NCBI GenBank assembly: GCA_000611775.1
Contig: KK106982.1
Location: 4,658,996-4,722,995 of the forward strand
Origin: Umbilicaria muhlenbergii
Taxonomy: Eukaryota; Ascomycota; Lecanoromycetes; Umbilicariales; Umbilicariaceae
Direction of reading: 5' to 3'
Length of the DNA: 64,000 bases
Shown here: positions 25,712 through 37,441 of the stretch, piece after piece
Position numbering within the stretch: position 1 is the first letter of the stretch
Layout: each line of letters opens with the position of its first letter
Program-made: the position numbers and the translations under genes
The notes under the pieces: model-generated
Told to the model about the DNA's origin: nothing
What the model saw: the letters and a program-made list of their open reading frames with translations, nothing else
Databases searched by the model: none

Positions 25712-25971
25712 TGTCAAGAATATGCAGATTATGAATTAATGCATATGTTTTAACAGTTGACATTTAGCTATAGAAGAGAATTCTAATCTAAAGAGTGAAA
25801 GAAAGAAAAACATGAAGATTAAAATCTTGATATGCACATTAAACTCATTAATCTAGATCACTGTTAACTCATTTAATCATTCAGTGCTAACTCATTCAGT
25901 CATTCAGTTCAGTACATCATTCAGATCATTTAGTTTAATGTTTAATTCAACATTCAAGTGTAAACCTGACA
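25712..25971 (-). repeat. LTR of element B (5')
   Basis: 260 bp; on the - strand it starts TGTCAGGTTTACAC. The ATAAG target duplication follows at 25972. Confidence 0.88.
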
Positions 25972-25976
25972 ATAAG

Positions 25977-28191
25977 CATAACTTTTTGAAAGATCAGTTA
26001 TGAAGTTTAAAGTGAGTACTTCTCAGAGTTCCTTCAGGATAAATATGAGCTGTAATAATTTAAATTATCTTTCATGAATGACTTTTGCTTTCTGATAGAT
26101 AAGACAAGAATTATAATATTTCTGAATTTACTTCTGCATGTTCAATCAGTAGTATTTTGCATATATCAGAGCAAAGGTTTTCTCTGTCATAAAGTGATTT
26201 ATAAGTGACTCATCATGATGCTTCTTAATAATCTCAAGTCATAATGACTCTGCATGAGGTATATAAAGCATTAAGTTAAAGTATAAAAGATCATTTCTTC
26301 ATAATCAAAATGAGTGAAAACCTGACATTTTTAAATTAACTTCATGAGCAGTGATCTGTTTTAACATATACTTCATGAGAGGATCAATCTGCAAGAATTT
26401 AAGTAATATTTTAATGAAAGAGATGTCAACCTTCTCATAAGATTCTTCATTTAAAACAGCCTCAGAGGCCTGTTTTCATTGATTTCACTGTCAAGAACTC
26501 ATTATGCCTGTAATTAATACCTCATGAAGATGTACCTCCTGAGTTAATAAGTCATCTTTAAGCTCAACTGAAATCAAAGTTATTGTCAGGAACAGCATTT
26601 ATTGCAATATTAAAGCATTCTCAGTCTGATCCTTTTGTTTCACTTCACATTGATGATTCAGTCTTCATGAAGAGTCATCAGCAGGATTCAGATTTTCCTT
26701 TTAATAAATGATAATAAAATCATAAGTGAATAAAGTCAACACTCACTGAACCTGTCTTCATAAGAGTTTATGAGTAGTTATGAAGCTTCACAAGCTTAAA
26801 TGATCTGATAACACTTCAACTAAATGAGTGAATCCTTCTAGATAATATCATCAATGATGAAAACTTTCAACTATTGTGAGCAGTTCTTCATCATGAGTTT
26901 TATACTTTTATTTCATGAGTATCATCTTTCATGAGAAATAAGCTGTAACTCTTCATTCATCAGAATGCTTTTGTGAGAGAATATTTAAAATCACATATTC
27001 TGAAGCATTTAATTCAAGCTGTATTAATAATGTGATGTTGAAATATTACAGAAATGAAGCAGTAGTGAAAGCCTGCATAAGAACTTTAAAAGCAGTTTGC
27101 ATCTTTAAAGACAGAAAGCCTGCTCTTCATGAGATCAACTTCTTTTTTAATTTTGTATTAAACCCTTTCATGATCTTCATGAGAAGTGCAGTGATACATG
27201 AAAAGCTTTATATGAACCTCTGATAAAAGTTCATGAAGCTTAAAAATGTTTACACTTCATGCATACTTTCTGACTCTGATCAGTTGACAATGATGAATAT
27301 GTAATTCATCTTCATTTCAATCCTCATATCTGTGATAACATATCTCAAGAAGGGTACATGCCTTACATTAAATAAATATTTAAAAAGCTTTGTGAATAAT
27401 TCTGTCATAAGCAGAGCTTTCAAGATAATCTGAATATGTTATTTATGCTGACTCTCTTTTATTAAGTAAATCAGTATATTATTCAGGAATACAATCATGA
27501 AGATGTTTAAATATTCATAAAGAACTTCATGAATATAAGATTAAAAACTCACAGGAGCATTGATAAGCTTAAAAGATATAATTAAGTATTCATACAACTT
27601 GTACCTGATATGAAATGCTGTCTTTCACTCATCACTCTCATGTATGCAGATGTGATAATAAGTATTTTTAATATTAATCTTCATAAAGATTTAAGCATCA
27701 CAGACATGATTCATGATCTCATTAATTAATGATAAAGGGTATCAGTTCTTTTAAGTAATAACATTTAACTTTTAATAATTCATGCAGAGCTGCAAGCCTT
27801 CATCACTCTTAAATGCAAAAAGCACTGACACTTTCATGAAAGATCATGACAGCTGAATAAACCTGTTCATGAGGTTAATATTTAAATACTTTCATAATAC
27901 AATCAACTCCTTCATGAAAAGATTGTATATAAAATTAAAAGATGATGTTGTCTTCTTCAACAAGTTAATTAAGTGATCTTCTTTGTGATGAAGAGGCAGA
28001 GTTTTCATTTAAGTTTTTAAAAAAACCTCTGTGAAGCTCTTATAAGTTTCAGAAATCAGGTTCATGAAGTTCTTCAATTCATTAAAATTTATCACTTATA
28101 ATTTCTGCATCATGTAATTCATCTTAAGATCTCAGAGTTTTTTCATGAAGCTTTTTATGATAATCTTTTTTAATAATGAAGTTGTTAAAAA
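25977..28191 (-). pseudogene. Linker, RT, RNase H and integrase start of element C
   Basis: Reading the - strand from 28191: NLISETYKSFTEVFLKT (linker), LQLCMNY (RT), FMKINIKNTYYHIHM, YEYLIISFKLINAPVSF, FLNNILIYL (YLDD motif, two Asp now Asn), then RNase H and an integrase zinc segment with YYNSCLICQKAKV near 26110. The piece begins at the 28192-28196 target duplication of D and ends at the B target duplication. Numerous TGA and some TAA stops. Confidence 0.82.
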
Positions 28192-28196
28192 GTCTT

Positions 28197-28367
28197 TATT
28201 AAAAGCATGATAAGATTCAGTGACCTACATTAACTTTTAATTGAGCTTAGCGTGTTCAGCTAATTCTGCAACACTCACATATGTAGTTTTGCTCATCACT
28301 TAATTACTCTTTAGAATTAATCTCTTGATCATCATATCTGCATAATGAGCTCTGCATGATCTTGATA
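28197..28367 (+). repeat. LTR of element D (5')
   Basis: 171 bp, begins TATTAAAAGCATG (TG to TA) and ends CTTGATA. It aligns without length change to the 3' copy. Confidence 0.85.
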
Positions 28368-28624
28368 TTAAATTAATTCTCATTCTCTTTATGTTCATGA
28401 AACAGTTAAACTGAAATAACCTGTTCAGAAAGGCATTGAGTTGTGTGTGTTGATGACTACACCTTTCAAGTCATATGAAAGTGTATCAGTTTACTTAAGT
28501 CATACAGAACACTGAATTGCTCTTGTGAAAGAATTAAATTTAAAGAAATCACTGAATTGAAACATCTTTTAAGTCATACAGAGACCTGAAAGCTCATAAA
28601 GCAGTTAAATCAAAACAACCTGTT

Positions 28625-30663
28625 ATGACAAGTGTGCAACCACCATCATCACTGAACACTTATGAAGCAGTTAAGTTAAATTTAAATAACCTGCATTCAT
28701 CTTGCTCTTGTGAAAGAGCTGAATCAAAAGAACTCACTGAATCATTTAAACAACACACTGAATCAAACATCAAACAGAGGTCAAGAAAGACATTAAACAC
28801 AAAAATGCTGCAAGACAAATTTCTTTAACACTGAATCATCAACACCTTATGAAAGGTGAAGCTGTATTATTTGAAAGAGCTGTAAAACATTTTCTGACAA
28901 GATATTGTTTTTAACACTGTTCAGTAATCCTCAGACATAATAAAACCTGCTGTAAGATGTGTTAATCAACTCACAACACATCATCATTAATATGACTCAT
29001 GAGAGCATGATTTCACTGAGTCAGGCTCAGAAAGAAAAGGCTGCTGAGGCAAGTTTATCTCATCAACATAAGCAAAGAGATGAAGCACTTCTCAGTATGA
29101 AAATGAACTACCTTAAACTAAATGCAGCTCTCAGAGAACTCAAGAAGAGTAAAAAGACATAAAAGCACTTTATCTTAACTGCACAACATCATAAATGAAT
29201 CAATGAAGATGACACTGATACCTCTTATGACATTGTCAATGTTGAGCAGCTTCAACGCTGAGCAGAGATTAAGTCAGAGCAGTTTTTAAAAACTTTTAAC
29301 ACATTACATGAACAGAAAAACTTAAAAATGTCAGTTAATAAGAATATAAAAGATCTCATAACTGAATGAAATTATCTTAATGATGACAGAGACATCTTCA
29401 CTGACTTGCTCATAAAGAAAAAGACTCATGTGACTTTTTTAAACATCAGCTTCACTGCCCTCAACATTAAATATCAGTTGCTGAAGGAGCATTAATGAAC
29501 TGAATGAGAAAATACTTATTCTTCAAAGATTTTAAACAGTTTAAATAATGATAAGCATTCACAGAAGCTTCTTGATTCATCTTTTTTAAATGACAGTTTC
29601 AAGCCTACATGAGAGGATTAAGTAGGCAAGATGAAGATTAAATGAAGTATCAATGAAGATCATTACCTGACTGAGATTGCTCATATGAGGTATGTGCTGT
29701 CTCAATTGAGTGAAAGAGCTGCTCAACACATGAAGTCTCATTCATCATATGAATTCTCAGTCATTAATTTTTACTGTACTGTCAATGAGATTCTGAAGGA
29801 CCTGAAGGAGATTTATGAAGACTTAAATAAATTAAAGAATTACTGTCAGACTTGTATTAAATTAATTCAGAGCCTCAAATGATTCTCTGACTTTTATGTT
29901 AAGTTTCATCACCTTTTCACCTTCCTTGAGTATGATGAAACTCAATGTATGAATGACTTTAAAGATAAGATCTCTCCTCATCTTCAAGCTTCTCTGTCAT
30001 TTCAAATGATTCAGCTTGATTCATTATTAATCATGAAGACTTACCTCATACATTTAAACAATGAACAACATGCTGCTTGAGCAGTGAAGGACTGAAAAGA
30101 TGTCAACATCAATGCTGTAGCAAATCACTCAAAGAGGTATAAATGAGTCACATTTAAAATACCTGTCACTCAGCTCATAATGTGTTTCATCACACCTCTG
30201 AACAGTTTAAACATTTGAAGAACATCAACTGATTCACAACATTTAACTGATGAGAAGAATGAGAACTGTTATATTTATCATCTCCTTAAACACTCTGTCA
30301 GTGAATACTTTTAACATGTTCAATAACTGTCTTCTTCCTTCAGATGTGATGAGTCTGTCAGTGAGGTTTACATTAATTATGATGACTTTAATTCTGAGTC
30401 AGAAAATGAATAACCTTTATTAAAGTCATAATTAAGGATGAATTAATTTTCCTGTGCAGTATGAACCCTTTGTTGAACCTTAATGAATATTATTCAAACA
30501 GTCTGAACATCTTGAATGATTTAAATGATCTGAATGATGACCCTGAGCTCTTCACATTATGACTGTTCATTACAGTTTACTCTCTTTACTTTTAAAGCTT
30601 TCTTATACTTTTTCACACCCTGATAAACATCAGCTGTACAGCATATGCTCTTATTCATACTTA
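28625..30663 (+). pseudogene. gag of element D
   Basis: Coding-like + strand fragments, including 28959-29162 and 29685-29882 (MRYVLSQLSERAAQHMKSH and VNEILKDLKEIYEDLNKLK, the capsid-type pattern of gypsy Gag with its conserved IYED). A zinc knuckle near 30270-30315 reads CYIYHLLKHSVSEY, matching CX2CX4HX4C with Tyr for two Cys. The short open frame at 28625-28828 precedes capsid and is not recognised. The frame is interrupted by stops and ends at FB copy 2. Confidence 0.75.
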
Positions 30664-31654
30664 CATCAGCAATTTAGCAAGTTAGCTCTGAGCTAGTTTT
30701 TAGCACTTTGAGCGCTCTGAGCTTCTGATCTCATGTCTCAGCTAACAGCCGCTCTTAGCACCCGCTGAGCGCTTTGAGCTCAACCTTAAATCTTGAGCGG
30801 AACATCAAAATTTTGCGATAAAAAAACAGTTATTAAAACAATTGTTTAAACAAGTACACACACAGTGTTATAATAACAGTAAAACTTATAATAAGTAAAC
30901 TTTTGCTAAAATTCACTTTTCTGCAATAAAAAATCATGATTTGTTGAGTCTGAAAGCACTGTATAAGTGTTGAGTTCTGAATATTTAAAGAACTTCAAGA
31001 TTTTCACCACTTAAAAATTTACACACTTTAATAACTTTTGCAACTCAACAGATATGAAGAAACTTTCAATGCATAAGTTATAAAAAACAGTATTCTCTAT
31101 TAATGTTAAACTAAAAGTTTCTTCATAACTGCTGTTATTGTTAAATTATATTTAATTCAAGTTTGCAATAGNNNNNNNNNNNNNNNNNNNNNNNNNNNNN
31201 NNNNNNNNNNNNNNNNNNNNNNNNNNNNNNNNNNNNNNNNNNNNNNNNNNNNNNNNNNNNNNNNNNNNNNNNNNNNNNNNNNNNNNNNNNNNNNNNNNNN
31301 NNNNNNNNNNNNNNNNNNNNNNNNNNNNNNNNNNNNNNNNNNNNNNNNNNNNNNNNNNNNNNNNNNNNNNNNNNNNNNNNNNNNNNNNNNNNNNNNNNNN
31401 NNNNNNNNNNNNNNNNNNNNNNNNNNNNNNNNNNNNNNNTTTAAACTTATGAAGAAATCTTTAGTTTGTAAAGTGTACAGAATAAAGAGATTTAAAACTT
31501 TTCAATAAAAAGTTTTTTATTATTCATGAAGGTATAATAGTTATTTAAAGTGTAAGATTTGTATGAGCTCATTTACTGCTCAGAGAGTGCTCTGAGCGCA
31601 TAAAGTACTATTAACTAAAACCTTATTTTTGAGCAGGCTGTCAAGTTGTGAATG
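30664..31654 (-). repeat. Foldback/TIR element FB, copy 2 (contains assembly gap)
   Basis: Inverted relative to copy 1: it starts CATCAGCAATTTAGC and ends AGTTGTGAATG. Flanking TA on both sides (30662-30663, 31655-31656) may be the target duplication. It interrupts the coding region of D. Its palindromic middle coincides with a run of N. Confidence 0.75.
31172..31439. other. Assembly gap (268 N)
   Basis: A run of N from 31172 to 31439 inside FB copy 2. By comparison with copies 1 and 3 the missing part should be AT-rich inverted-repeat DNA. Confidence 0.98.
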
Positions 31655-31656
31655 TA

Positions 31657-32948
31657 ATTGATTCTCATAATCTGTGATCAGCTTGAGCTGAAGTCAGTTT
31701 CATTATTTAAACTGAAGAATGTACATAAGTTTAATGAGAATGTCATCAGGAGGCAAATCACTCATGTTGTTTACTTAAATTTACTTATGAAAAAGAAGCA
31801 TAAGGAGATTATCATTCTTATGTTGATAATTAACTTAAGGCAACATGACATCATTCTGAGAAAATCATGAATGAACTGAAATCAACTCCTTCTGAACTTG
31901 AAGGATGACTTCATTATCTTCAGAGAAGATTTTCCTTCCTCAACTACAGAAAAGACAGGAGCAGAAGGAAGATGTTTAACTTTTATTAAATATTTTACTT
32001 CTTCACTTCTGCCTTCTGCTCTGATTATTTTAAAAACTTTATTTTTCACTTCACCTTCCTGAACAGTTTCTTGAACTGTTTAAACAACACTTAAAATCCT
32101 GTCTCAACCTTTTTTAACTGTTGATGATAACATGTTCTTTATCTGCAGTGTGAGGGCAGCTTCATACATGATGCTAACTCATCAAGAGAAGGTACACATA
32201 TTCATCATGTCAATGAAAGACATTGATAAACAACTGATATTAAATCAAGATTGTTGTTTAAAGGAAATAAGTCTCAAAATGAACACCTCTGAACACTTGA
32301 AAGAGATACATCAGAAGCTGCCTTCAAAGTATCATGAGTGCCTTAATGTCTTTGACTGCTTTTAAATCAACTGACTGCCCGCTCCCTCACAGAGTTGAGT
32401 GTGTCATATGTTATCATACAAGCTTTAAAAGGTTAAGAAGTATCTTAATGAGAATTCTTTAAAAACTTCATCACTTTTAATAAGACCGTCTACTCCTCTT
32501 CAGTGTTATTCATTCAGAAGACTAATGAAGACCTTAAGTTTTATTTAAATTACTGTAAACTCAACATCTTCATTAAGTGAAATCATTACCTCTTATCACT
32601 CATTAAAAAGGTGATTGAAAAGATTCTAGAATGCAAACATCTTACTAAACTCAACATTATCACCACCTTCAATAAGTTATGTATGCACTCAGATAGTGAG
32701 GATTTTATGATCTTTATTACAGCTCTGAGCTTCTACATGTATAAGATGTTATCATTTGAACTGATCAACAAGCTGAGCATCTTTCAGCAATACATTAATG
32801 ACATTTTATGAGATTTTCTTAATGACTTCTATTAAGCATACCTGAACAATATCCTGATTTATAACAAAATCAGAAAGAAGTATTAAATTCATGTTAAGAA
32901 GATCCTTAAACATCTTCATGAAACTGATTTATAAGTTGACATCAAGAA
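31657..32948 (+). pseudogene. Protease-linker and RT of element D
   Basis: + strand traces: EIHQKLPSKYHECLNVFDC (linker, 32290-32360), then the RT with KLNIITTFNKLCMHS, YKMLSFELINKLSIFQQYI and AYLNNILIYN (YLDD with two Asp now Asn, about 32836-32866), and VDIKN just before FB copy 3. TGA and TAA stops abound. Confidence 0.8.
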
Positions 32949-33907
32949 CATTCACAACTTGGCAGCTCACTCAAAAATAAGATTTTAGTTAATAGTACTT
33001 TATGCGCTCAGAGCACTCTCTGAGCAGTAAATGAGCTCATACAAATCTTACACTTTAAATAACTATTATAACTTCATGAATAATAAAAAACTTTTTATTG
33101 AAAAGTTTTAAATCTCTTTATTCTGTACACTTTACAAACTAAAGATTTCTTCATAAGTTTTAATTTGCAATAGTTATGAATTAAAAAACTTTTAACTAAT
33201 TATAAACATGTTAGCATATTGAATAACTATTGCGCTTTTATACTTATGATATAACTTTTAAATTATAAGTTGTAGAGAAGAAGCTATTAAACAGTTCTAT
33301 AACTTAAAGTTTTTTTATAACTATTGTTGTTAAAAAGTTACATTGATTTCAAACTTTCAGTGACAAAAATCACAATATTAATAAACAGACTTTTAATGAC
33401 TTTTTGAATAACTCAACAACAACAACACATAAAAAAAAACTTTGTATAAGAAAACTCTTAAACAGCTTATTCTCTACAACTTATAAACTAAAAGTTATAT
33501 CATAAGTATAAAAGCGCAATAGTTATTCAATATGCTAATATATTTATAATTAATTAAAAGTTTTTTAATTCATAACTATTACAAATTAAAACTTATGAAG
33601 AAATCTTTAGTTTGTAAAGTGTACAAAATAAAGAGATTTAAAACTTTTCAATAAAAAGTTCCTTATTATTCATGAAGGTATAATAGTTATTTAAAGTGTA
33701 AAATTTATATGAGCTCATTTACTGCTCAGAGAGTGCTCTGAGCGCATAAAGTATTATTAACTAAAACCTTATTTTTGAGCGGGCTGCCAAATTGCAGATG
33801 AAAATGAGTTGTTTGCAATCAGCTGTTAGCTGAGACATGAGATCAGAAGCTCAGAGCGCTCAAAGTGTTAAAAATTAACTCAGAGTTAACTTGCTAAATT
33901 GCTGATG
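32949..33907 (+). repeat. Foldback/TIR element FB, copy 3
   Basis: It starts CATTCACAACTTGGCAGC and ends TTGCTAAATTGCTGATG, inserted in the D RT. Removing it with one of the flanking AA dinucleotides (32947-32948, 33908-33909) rejoins IK and KCEF of the RT in frame. Its arms (about 32949-33250 and 33490-33806) form a large palindrome. An inner end-like sequence at about 33788-33806 is followed by a ~100-bp tail that matches the right end of copy 1. Confidence 0.8.
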
Positions 33908-35308
33908 AAATGTGAATTTAATGTCTCTGAGATAATCTTCCTGAGTGTCATTATCTCAGGAGAAGGACTTCATATGAACTTTTAAAAAATAAAAGCAGTC
34001 ATAAACTGAGTTAAGTTAATCAACCTCAAAGAGGTTCAGGACTTCATTAATTTTGTTAATTTTTATTATTAATTCATATCAGACTTCTTCAAAATCATTA
34101 AACCTCTCATTACTCTTATTAGGAGAGAAGTTTCATTTGCATGAATTAACAACTGCACAAAAGCTTTCAAAAGCCTTAAACAGGTCATGACAGAGATCTT
34201 AATATTAAAACATTTCAACCTTAACTGTTAAATCATATTAAAGACAGATGCCTCTGACCTTGTGATAAATAAAATTCTTTCTCAATATGATGATGAAGAA
34301 GTTCTTTACTCAGTGATCTTTTATAACAAGAGCATGATCTCAGCAGAGTGTAATTATCACATCTATGATAAAGAACTTTTGATCATTATTCACTGTTTTA
34401 AACACTGATGTCTTGAACTTGAACACACTGACTTGCTCATACAAGTCTTCATGAATCATCAAGCACTGAAGACATTCATGAAGAATAAAAAATTGACATG
34501 ATGTTAAGTTAAATATCTGAACATTCTGTCAGGATTTAAATTTCAGGTCATCTTCTGAACAGGTAAAATTAATGACAAGGTGAATATAATCTCAGATCAT
34601 GTGAAAATACATGTGAGAGAAGTGAAGGAGACTCTCATCAAGTAAGTATTCACAGCTACTCAAGAATGAGTTAATCAAGATGTTGAACAAGATCTTTAAA
34701 CTGATAATAACATTCATTCCTCAGTGATCTCACTCTCATCTTTTTACCTCAACAAAGACTTTCATTCATGCATGAGCTTCAACTCTGATGCTACTACTTA
34801 TGAATTCACACGTGAGCAACTTCAGTCAGTGAAGGTGAAGAACATAACAACTCACATGCAAGAAATCCTGAATTTCAGTAAACAGCAGTTGAAAAAGAGC
34901 AAGAAATCTATGAAAGCACAAGTGAATAAACATCAGAAAGATATTAATGTGAAAGACATGATATAACTGTCAGGCTGTAATATCAAGGTCACATAATTAA
35001 ATTGTGATTTAAGAAACAAGCAGCAGAAATCACTTCATGTTAATTAATATATGAGGATGTTGTATCATTTGAGACTGCATGTTATTATGAAGATTCACAA
35101 TCAAACATCTTCTTCAGCATTAATCATCATCAATGACAAGGAACACTGAGAGGTAGATAATATCTTAACAAGTCACATTAAGTTCAAATTGTTCAAATCA
35201 TTCAGAGTGACTGTTTAAATCATTTGAGGCAGCTGAGCAAGAATGTCATATTTTAATATTGTTTTTACAGCAGCATCACAGATGATACTTTTTCAAAAAG
35301 AGAAATAA
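33908..35308 (+). pseudogene. RT end, RNase H and integrase C-terminal region of element D
   Basis: RT thumb and RNase H connection (CEFNVSEIIFLSVIISGEG), then NFYY, KTDASDLVINKILSQYDDE and ECNYHIYDKELLIIIHCFKH (RNase H, about 34070-34420). A jump follows straight to the integrase C-terminal region (DATTYEFTREQLQSVKVKN and NFSKQQLKKSKKSMKAQV, 34780-34930) and a faint chromodomain trace (about 35150). The integrase zinc and DDE segments are absent. Confidence 0.8.
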
Positions 35309-35479
35309 TGTTAAAAGCATGATAAAATTCAGTGATTTACATTAACTTTTAATTGAGCTTAACGCGTTCAGCTAATTCTGTAACACTCACATATGTAGTT
35401 TTACTCATCATTTAGTTGCTTTTTAGAATTAATCTTTTGATCATCATATCTGCATAATGAGCTTTACATGATCTTAATA
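35309..35479 (+). repeat. LTR of element D (3')
   Basis: 171 bp, begins TGTTAAAAGCATG and ends CTTAATA. It is followed by ATCTT, the mutated partner of GTCTT on the left. Confidence 0.87.
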
Positions 35480-35484
35480 ATCTT

Positions 35485-36987
35485 CTGCATCTGATCTTCA
35501 TTGTACTGTAAGATTGATGAAGTCAACCTTCAGATTATTTCACTGTAATCATGATAATTTTAAGATCACTGACATCTTTAAGTCAATAAAGGTAAAAAAT
35601 TCATAAGTTTATTTTTAAACTCTGAAAGAGTCCTGAACCTTTATTACTTCATGATAAATAAAATAAGTCTGCAAGGTATCTTCTTCAACATGATGAAGTA
35701 ATAACATCTTAAAGATTAAAGATAAACCTTTCACAATATTCTTATGAAGGAGATTGAGGTCATTAACATTGTTAAAAACAGCTGAAAGTGATTTTTCTGC
35801 AAGATGTACTGTGAGTTATAATCATGTCTTTATTTTAAATGATGCACTCTTTTTTAATCTTGACTTCACAGTGACCTTCATGATAATTCTGAAGATTATC
35901 ATGACATGATTACTGCTGTTAACTGAATCAGTTGATAAAGTCTTGCTCACAGTGTTGTCTGACTTCTTCTTAAGACAGTTCAGTTTCTTATGTTTATGTT
36001 TATCACAGTAATTGCAGTTTCTGTTAAAGAATGCTTCTCATGAAGGTTCTGAATCATGTGATGTAATAATAATGAATATTGTAAGTTTGTGATTTTTTCA
36101 TTTTATGAAGTTCACAGAGATGCTTTTGATGAAGTCATTATTCATGATTATTGTTCATGAGTAAGTTTCAATCTTGATGCTGAGATGAAGTTTCTTCATG
36201 AGTGTAATTAAATCTTCATGAGAGTTTGAAAATACAGAGTGTTCATGAATCTTCTGCTTCATGACATGATTCAGGCTCTTGAAGAAGATCATTAATTGAA
36301 TTTAATGATAATTCTTCACCTCATTTCTTATTTAAGTCAGAAGTTCATCTGACTTGTGAAGATACTTATTATCAGATTCACTGCTTAACTTGTGATAATT
36401 TATTTAATTCATTCATGTGTTATACATCTGATTATCATGATTTTTTAAAAAAGATTTTAAAAAGTTCTTCTGACTTTCTCACATATCTTTCAAGCTTTTT
36501 TCTTCATGATGTGCAACTCATCACTTTATAATTTTATAATTCAGATAATGATCTGACTCTTCAAGATGAAGCTTCACAGGAAGGTGCTTAATTTGATGTA
36601 CATATTACTGAAAGTGAGGATAGTCCTTCATACAGTAAAGATTTTTATCTTTGATTCACTTTTCATAACAGACTCATTTTGAAGCTGAAGATAAATTTAA
36701 TATAAATTGTTTATGTTTTAAATTCAGTCTGTTTAGTATGTTCCTTCTCACTCATGAGTTGAATCTTCACAAGTTGAATTTTAATATTCATCATGATGAA
36801 CTCCTCAGAGAATGTAGAAGTGACGGGTCATGACTGAAAGTTAAAAATGATAAAATCATCATTAATTGTTGCTTATGAAGTTTCTGAAGTGATTTGTGAA
36901 ACTGTTGCAGAGGTTAATTAAAAAGTTCATGAGTTTTTTATTATTCTTGCTGAACAGTATTCTTACAATGAATTGAAGCAATAAAAC
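35485..36987 (-). pseudogene. gag and protease region of element C
   Basis: On the - strand an undamaged zinc knuckle, CNYCDKHKHKKLNC (36016-35975), fits CX2CX4HX4C exactly. The degraded gag lies to its right and a protease/linker region to its left, up to the D insertion. This supplies the N-terminal half missing next to the C reverse transcriptase at 28191. The 5' LTR of C starts at 36988. Confidence 0.75.
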
Positions 36988-37441
36988 TGTAAGTGTATTA
37001 TCATGAGGTGATATTTTAACTAAGAAATTATGAAGTTATGTGACAATAATGACTTAAGCTTATAATGATAATTCACAATAATATGATATTGCTAGTAGGT
37101 AGAGAATTATTATTAAAAAAGAAAGTGAGACATGCTCTGATCTCATAATATATCTCTTTCAAAGTTAACCTGCCTGAGAAAGATCTCATGAAGCAATCAT
37201 CTCAATGAAGTTATCTTCACAAGATGTTCATTACTGAATCACATCTTCATGAGATGTCATCAATGATGTTAACTTTTTTAATTACTTTCATGAAGTGCTG
37301 AGAATGTTATTTATTAACTGAGCTTCCTCATGAAGTTGATTCATTAATGAAAGTTACCTTTGCAAGGCTGCACTGTTGTTAAATATAATTTTTCTTATTC
37401 TGAACTAGCATCTGATGAGTTCTGTACACTGAATGCTCACA
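36988..37441 (-). repeat. LTR of element C (5')
   Basis: 454 bp, aligned with 17049-17502. CTGAA follows directly (37442-37446). Confidence 0.9.

Larger units (their letters stand above)
20135..25971 (-). mobile_element. Ty3/gypsy retrotransposon B, complete LTR to LTR, nested in C
   Basis: The bounding LTRs are 20135-20396 and 25712-25971, flanked by a perfect 5-bp duplication ATAAG (20130-20134 and 25972-25976). On the - strand from the right: gag (about 25650-24500), zinc knuckle remnant (about 24510-24465, two Cys to Tyr), protease and linker (23770-23400), RT (about 23250-22700, YLDD changed to YLND near 22980), RNase H (about 22560-22150), a spacer, and integrase (about 21700-20800). 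The 5.84-kb length is usual for fungal gypsy elements. It is the parent-type copy for truncated element E. There is little room for an extra opposite-strand gene. Confidence 0.9.
28197..35479 (+). mobile_element. Ty3/gypsy element D, nested in C, with most of the integrase missing
   Basis: LTRs of identical length (171 bp) lie at 28197-28367 and 35309-35479, flanked by GTCTT (28192-28196) and ATCTT (35480-35484), a duplication differing by one transition. A purine-rich tract (about 35296-35307) precedes the 3' LTR. On the + strand: gag (about 28850-30420), a Cys-to-Tyr zinc knuckle (about 30270-30315), RT (about 32500-32948), RNase H (about 33908-34560), then directly the integrase C-terminal region and traces of a chromodomain (about 34720-35250). 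I find no HHCC segment or catalytic core in between. Two FB elements (30664-31654, 32949-33907) interrupt it. It looks like a deletion derivative that would need enzymes in trans. Confidence 0.85.
17049..37441 (-). mobile_element. Ty3/gypsy retrotransposon C, full length but split by elements B and D
   Basis: Two direct 454-bp LTRs bound it (17049-17502 and 36988-37441), each starting TGTAAGTG and ending GCTCACA, flanked by the 5-bp duplication CTGAA (17044-17048 and 37442-37446). With nested B and D removed, about 7.26 kb remain. On the - strand from the right: gag and an intact zinc knuckle (about 36016), protease region, [D insertion], linker and RT (28191 to about 27200), RNase H (about 27000-26450), integrase zinc segment and start of the core (about 26300-25977), [B insertion], rest of the integrase (20134 to about 19800). 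An opposite-strand frame lies near the 3' LTR. Confidence 0.9.

Noticed and set aside
6143-31654. A single giant (25-kb) transposon with ~1-kb terminal inverted repeats
   Set aside because: The two inverted ends are independent copies of FB; a third copy lies at 32949, FB2 sits inside element D, and the LTR/TSD pairs of C, D and B cut across the supposed unit.
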